DNA from: Liolophura sinensis
Lineage: Eukaryota > Mollusca > Polyplacophora > Chitonida > Chitonidae
DNA: 53,782 nucleotides
Direction: 5' to 3'
Assembly: GCF_032854445.1 (NCBI RefSeq)
Contig: NW_027018231.1
Span: forward strand, 1 to 53,782
Positions 50,447-53,782 of this stretch are shown here, one piece after another. Both the position numbers and the translations under genes were made by a program. The stretch's first letter is position 1. Each line of letters starts with the position of its first letter. The notes beneath the pieces are model-generated. The model was not told the origin of the DNA. It ran no database searches and worked only from the letters and a program-made list of their open reading frames with translations.

Positions 50447-52094
50447 ATGCAAAAGTGGAAAAACTGTTCCAGTGCTGCGTGGTAAGAGGCTAATCCGACG
50501 TATTTTGTGACGAGAAATCGAATGGTGCAAACCGCGTTGCTCTCCGACTAATACTTTTGGCTGTAGCGACAATTGAGTGATCATTGATGTCATAATCACG
50601 TGCCCAGCAACGGCTCTTACTCCATGGAAACCAGGGAAATTTACAATTTTTCAACAGCTGCCGATGCCTGGCTCAATTCCGCATCTTTTGGCACCTTACT
50701 GAAGTGGGTCAGTGTTCAGTTGTACTTTTTACAGCAGACTGTATCAAGTACCTTGTGTTTTTTATGTGCAAATGGTGTGGTTTTTCTACACGTTGATAAA
50801 GACATTGAGATTGTCTTGCACTTAGAAGTAAAGCAATTGCTGGGTGAGTTAAATGGGCTTAGCCCAAATATTTCAGGTCTTCTGGGCTACCGAAGGGCAC
50901 ATAACTTATAGTCAAAAGTTGAATATAGTAATGACCAGTCGCGATTGTACAGAGTACAGTGTAGCCGATTTCAATTAACAAAAAGACCAGGTAAAAATGC
51001 AAAAGAGGAAAAACTGTTCCAGTGCTGCTGGTAAGAGGCTAATCCGATGTATTTTGTGACGAGAAATCGAATGGTGCAAACTGCGTTGCTCTCCGACCAA
51101 TACTTTTGGCTGTAGTGACAATTGAATGATCATTTATGTCATAATCACGTGCCCAGCAACGGCTCTTACTGCATGGAAACCAGGGAAATTTGCAATTTTT
51201 CAACAGCTGCCGATGCCTGGCTCAATTCCGCATCTTTTAGCACCTTACTAAAGTGGGTCAGTGTTCAGTTGTACTTTTTACAGCAGACTATATCAAGTAC
51301 CTTGTGTTTTTCACGTACAAATGGTCTGGTTTTTCTACACGTAGATAAAGACATTGAGATTGTCTTGCACTTAGAAGTAAGGCAATTGCTGGGTGAGTTA
51401 AATGGGCTTAGCCGAAAGATTTGACGTCTTCTGGGCTACCGAAGGGCACATAACTTATAGTCAAAAGTTGAATATAGTAATGACCAGTCGCGATTGTACA
51501 GAGTACAGTGTAGCCGATTTCAATTAACAAAAAGACAAGGTAAAAATGCAAAAGCGGAAAAACTGTTCCAGTGCTGCTGGTAAGAGGCTAATCCGACGTA
51601 TTTTGTGACGAGAAATCGAATGGTGCAAACCGCGTTGCTCTCCGACTAATACTTTTGGCTGTAGCGACAATTGAATGATCATTGATGTCATAATCACGTG
51701 CCCAGCAACGGCTCTTACTCCATGGAAACCAGGGAAATTTACAATTTTTCAACAGCTGCCGATGCCTGGCTCAATTCCGCATCTTTTGGCACCTTACTGA
51801 AGTGGGTCAGTGTTTAGTTGTACTTTTTACAGCAGACTGTATCAAGTACCTTGTGTTTTTTATGTGCAAATGGTGTGGTTTTTCTACACGTAGATAAAGA
51901 CATTGAGATTGTCTTGCACTTAGAAGTAAGACAATTGCTGGGTGAGTTAAATGGGCTGAGCCGAAAGATTTGACGTCTTCTGGGCTACCGAAGGGCACAT
52001 AACTTATAGTCAAAAGTTGAATATAGTAATGACCAGTCGCGATTGTACAGAGTACAGTGTAGCCGATTTCAATTAACAAAAAGACCAGGTAAAA
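50447..52094 (+). repeat. Units 93-95
   Basis: Unit 93 (550 bp) is nearly identical to unit 88: GCTGCGTGG, TTGAGTGATC, CACGTTGATAAAG and GTAAAGCAATTG. Unit 94 matches unit 87 (AAAAGAGG, CCGATGTATT, TGCATGG) but lacks its extra A. Unit 95 starts GCAAAAGCGG like units 58 and 97. Confidence 0.84.
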
Positions 52095-53741
52095 ATGCAA
52101 AAGTGGAAAAACTGTTCCAGTGCTGCTGGTAAGAGGCTAATCCGACGTATTTTGTGACGAGAAATCGAATGGTGCAAACCGCGTTGCTCTCCGACTAATA
52201 CTTTTGGCTGTAGTGACAATTGAATGATCATTGATGTCATAATCACGTGCCCAGCAACGGCTCTTACTCCATGGAAACCAGGGAAATTTGCAATTTTTCA
52301 ACAGCTACCGATGCCTGGCTCAATTCCGCATCTTTTAGTACCTTTTTGTTGTGGGTCAGTGTTCAGTTGTACTTTTTACAGCAGACTATATCAAGTACCT
52401 TGTGTTTTTCACGTACAAATGGTCTGGTTTTTCTACACGTAGATAAAGACATTGAGATTGTCTTGCACTTAGAAGTAAGGCAATTGCTGGGTGAGTTAAA
52501 TGGGCTTAGCCGAAAGATTTGACGTCCTCTGGGCTACCGAAGGGCACATAACTTATAGTCAAAAGTTGAATATAGTAATGACCAGTCGCGATTGTACAGA
52601 GTACAGTGTAGCCGATTTCAATTAAAAAAAAGACAAAGTAAAAATGCAAAAGCGGAAAAACTGTTCCAGTGCTGCTGGTAAGAGGCTAATCCGACGTATT
52701 TTGTGACGAGAAATCGAATGGTGCAAACCGCGTTGCTCTCCGACTAATACTTTTGGCTGTAGCGACAATTGAATGATCATTGATGTCATAATCACGTGCC
52801 CAGCAACGGCTCTTACTCCATGGAAACCAGGGAAATTTACAATTTTTCAACAGCTGCCGATGCCTGGCTCAATTCCGCATCTTTTGGCACCTTACTGAAG
52901 TGGGTCAGTGTTCAGTTGTACTTTTTACAGCAGACTGTATCAAGTACCTTGTGTTTTTTATGTGCAAATGGTGTGGTTTTTCTACACGTAGATAAAGACA
53001 TTGAGATTGTCTTGCACTTAGAAGTAAGGCAATTGCTGGGTGAAATAAATGGGCTTAGCCCAAATATTCCAGGTCTTCTGGGCTACCGAAGGGCACATAA
53101 CATATATTCAAAAGTTGAATATAGTAATGACTAGTCGCGATGGTACATAGTACAGTGTAGCCGATTTCAATTAACAAAAAGACCAGGCAAAAATGCAAAA
53201 TTGGAAAAACTGTTCCAGTGCTGCTGGTAAGAGGCTAATCCGACGTATTTTGTGACGACAAATCGAATGGTGCAAACTGCGTTGCTCTCCGACCAATACT
53301 TTTGGCTGTAGTGACAATTGAATGATCATTTATGTCATAATCACGTGCCCAGCAACGGCTCTTACTGCATGGAAACCAGGGAAATTTGCAATTTTTCAAC
53401 AGCTGCCGATGCCTGGCTCAATTCCGCATCTTTTGGCACCTTACTGAAGTGGGTCAGTGTTCAGTTGTACTTTTTACAGCAGACTATATCAAGTACCTTG
53501 TGTTTTTCACGTACATATGGTGTGGTTTTTCTACACGTAGATAAAGACATTGAGATTGTCTTGCACTTAGAAGTAAGGCAATTGCTGGGTGAGTTAAATG
53601 GGCTTAGCCCAAAGATTTGACGTCTTCTGGGCTACCGAAGGGCACATAACTTATAGTCAAAAGTTGAATATAGTAATGACCAGTCGCCATTGTACAGAGT
53701 ACAGTGTAGCCGATTTCAATTAACAAAAAGACAAGGTAAAA
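52095..53741 (+). repeat. Units 96-98
   Basis: Unit 96 carries the D-type TTTTTGTTGTGGG and GACGTCCTCTGG. Unit 97 starts after AATTAAAAAAAAGACAAAG and ends with CCAAATATTCC and CATATATTCAAAAG, linking its tail to block D. Its GGTGAAATAAATGG is private. Unit 98 matches unit 89 (GCAAACTGCG, TGCATGG, ACATATGGTG) without the indels of that unit and ends with CAGTCGCCATTG, seen elsewhere only at the end of unit 16. Confidence 0.83.
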
Positions 53742-53782
53742 ATGCAAAAGTGGAAAAACTGTTCCAGTGCTGCTGTAAGGGC
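53742..53782 (+). repeat. Unit 99, 41-bp fragment cut by the window edge
   Basis: It starts normally with ATGCAAAAGTGG. The final bases read GCTGCTGTAAGGGC where other units read GCTGCTGGTAAGAGGC, so two bases are missing within the last 10 bp. The array plainly continues beyond the window. The terminal irregularity looks like a poorly supported contig end. Confidence 0.9.

Larger units (their letters stand above)
1..53782 (+). repeat. 549-bp satellite DNA array, 98 head-to-tail units plus a fragment
   Basis: Units are phased on the conserved ATGCAAAAGTGG-like motif. Starts: 1, 553, 1102, 1651, 2200, 2749, 3298, 3847, 4396, 4945, 5494, 6043, 6592, 7141, 7690, 8239, 8788, 9337, 9886, 10435, 10984, 11533, 12082, 12631, 13180, 13729, 14278, 14827, 15375, 15924, 16473, 17022, 17571, 18121, 18671, 19140, 19689, 20238, 20787, 21337, 21886, 22435, 22985, 23535, 24084, 24633, 25182, 25731, 26280, 26829, 27379, 27928, 28477, 29026, 29575, 30124, 30673, 31223, 31773, 32323, 32872, 33422, 33971, 34520, 35069, 35618, 36167, 36716, 37266, 37815, 38364, 38913, 39462, 40011, 40560, 41109, 41658, 42207, 42757, 43306, 43855, 44404, 44953, 45502, 46051, 46600, 47150, 47700, 48249, 48798, 49349, 49898, 50447, 50997, 51546, 52095, 52644, 53193, 53742. 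All units share one orientation and no other sequence interrupts them. The phase chosen is arbitrary. The family is not one I recognise; a eukaryotic heterochromatic satellite is the only reading I find plausible. Confidence 0.98.

Noticed and set aside
53041-53055. AATAAA polyadenylation signal in unit 97
   Set aside because: It arises from a private change (GGTGAAATAAATGG) in one unit and is not part of the monomer consensus.
1-53782. CRISPR array
   Set aside because: The repeats are 549 bp, contiguous, and not separated by unique spacers.
1-53782. Tandem rRNA or other RNA gene cluster
   Set aside because: I see no 5S, 5.8S, U-RNA or tRNA-like core in the monomer. ATCGAATGG only loosely recalls a Pol III B box and has no well-spaced A box or T-run terminator with it.
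1-53782. Transposable element or LTR array
   Set aside because: There are no terminal inverted repeats, target-site duplications, poly(A) tails or transposase/reverse-transcriptase motifs, and all units share one phase and orientation.
1-53782. CENP-B box as evidence for a centromere
   Set aside because: I found no stretch matching the TTCG....CGGGA core on either strand, so centromeric identity is not supported by this motif.

Overview
The whole window is one satellite DNA array. A 549-bp monomer repeats head to tail, in one orientation, from the first base to the last. I place 98 full-length or near-full-length units plus a 41-bp fragment at the right edge. There is no single-copy DNA, no recognisable gene, no RNA gene and no mobile element. 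This points to a eukaryotic heterochromatic block (centromeric, pericentromeric or subtelomeric, which cannot be decided here). I do not recognise the monomer family and cannot name the species. Many CpG sites are retained, which fits a lightly methylated genome such as an invertebrate, but that is only suggestive.

Units are numbered 1 to 98; their start coordinates are in the array entry. Most are exactly 549 bp. One (unit 35) has lost 80 bp, and a minority differ by 1 to 3 bp. The array has a nested, irregular higher-order structure. Units 2-6 recur about nine substitutions apart at units 18-22 (offset 8784 bp, 16 units). Units 12-15 recur at 25-28 (offset 7137 bp), so the second copy is three units shorter. 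Units 31-34 recur at 37-39. Units 39-42, 47-50, 75-78 and 83-86 share a lineage. Units 60-64, 67-71 and 77-81 are three copies of another block. Units 68-77 (5491 bp) and 78-85 (4393 bp) are adjacent, nearly identical segments that differ by one two-unit step. Two-unit (1098-bp) duplications occur at three places. The right part (units 86-98) is a patchwork of the same lineages.

Every monomer carries the same internal landmarks: an A-tract cluster at the unit junction, a CpG-dense patch at about unit positions 48-100, a palindrome centred on TGATCA followed by an E-box-like CACGTG, a variable site at about unit positions 255-275 with discrete alternative versions, and a hairpin near unit position 415. 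Open frames of 60-164 codons recur on both strands. They are by-products of a monomer length divisible by three and are broken differently from unit to unit, so I annotate no protein-coding gene. The value of the window is as a record of satellite turnover: segmental duplication, two-unit slippage, gene-conversion-like mosaics and one microhomology deletion.
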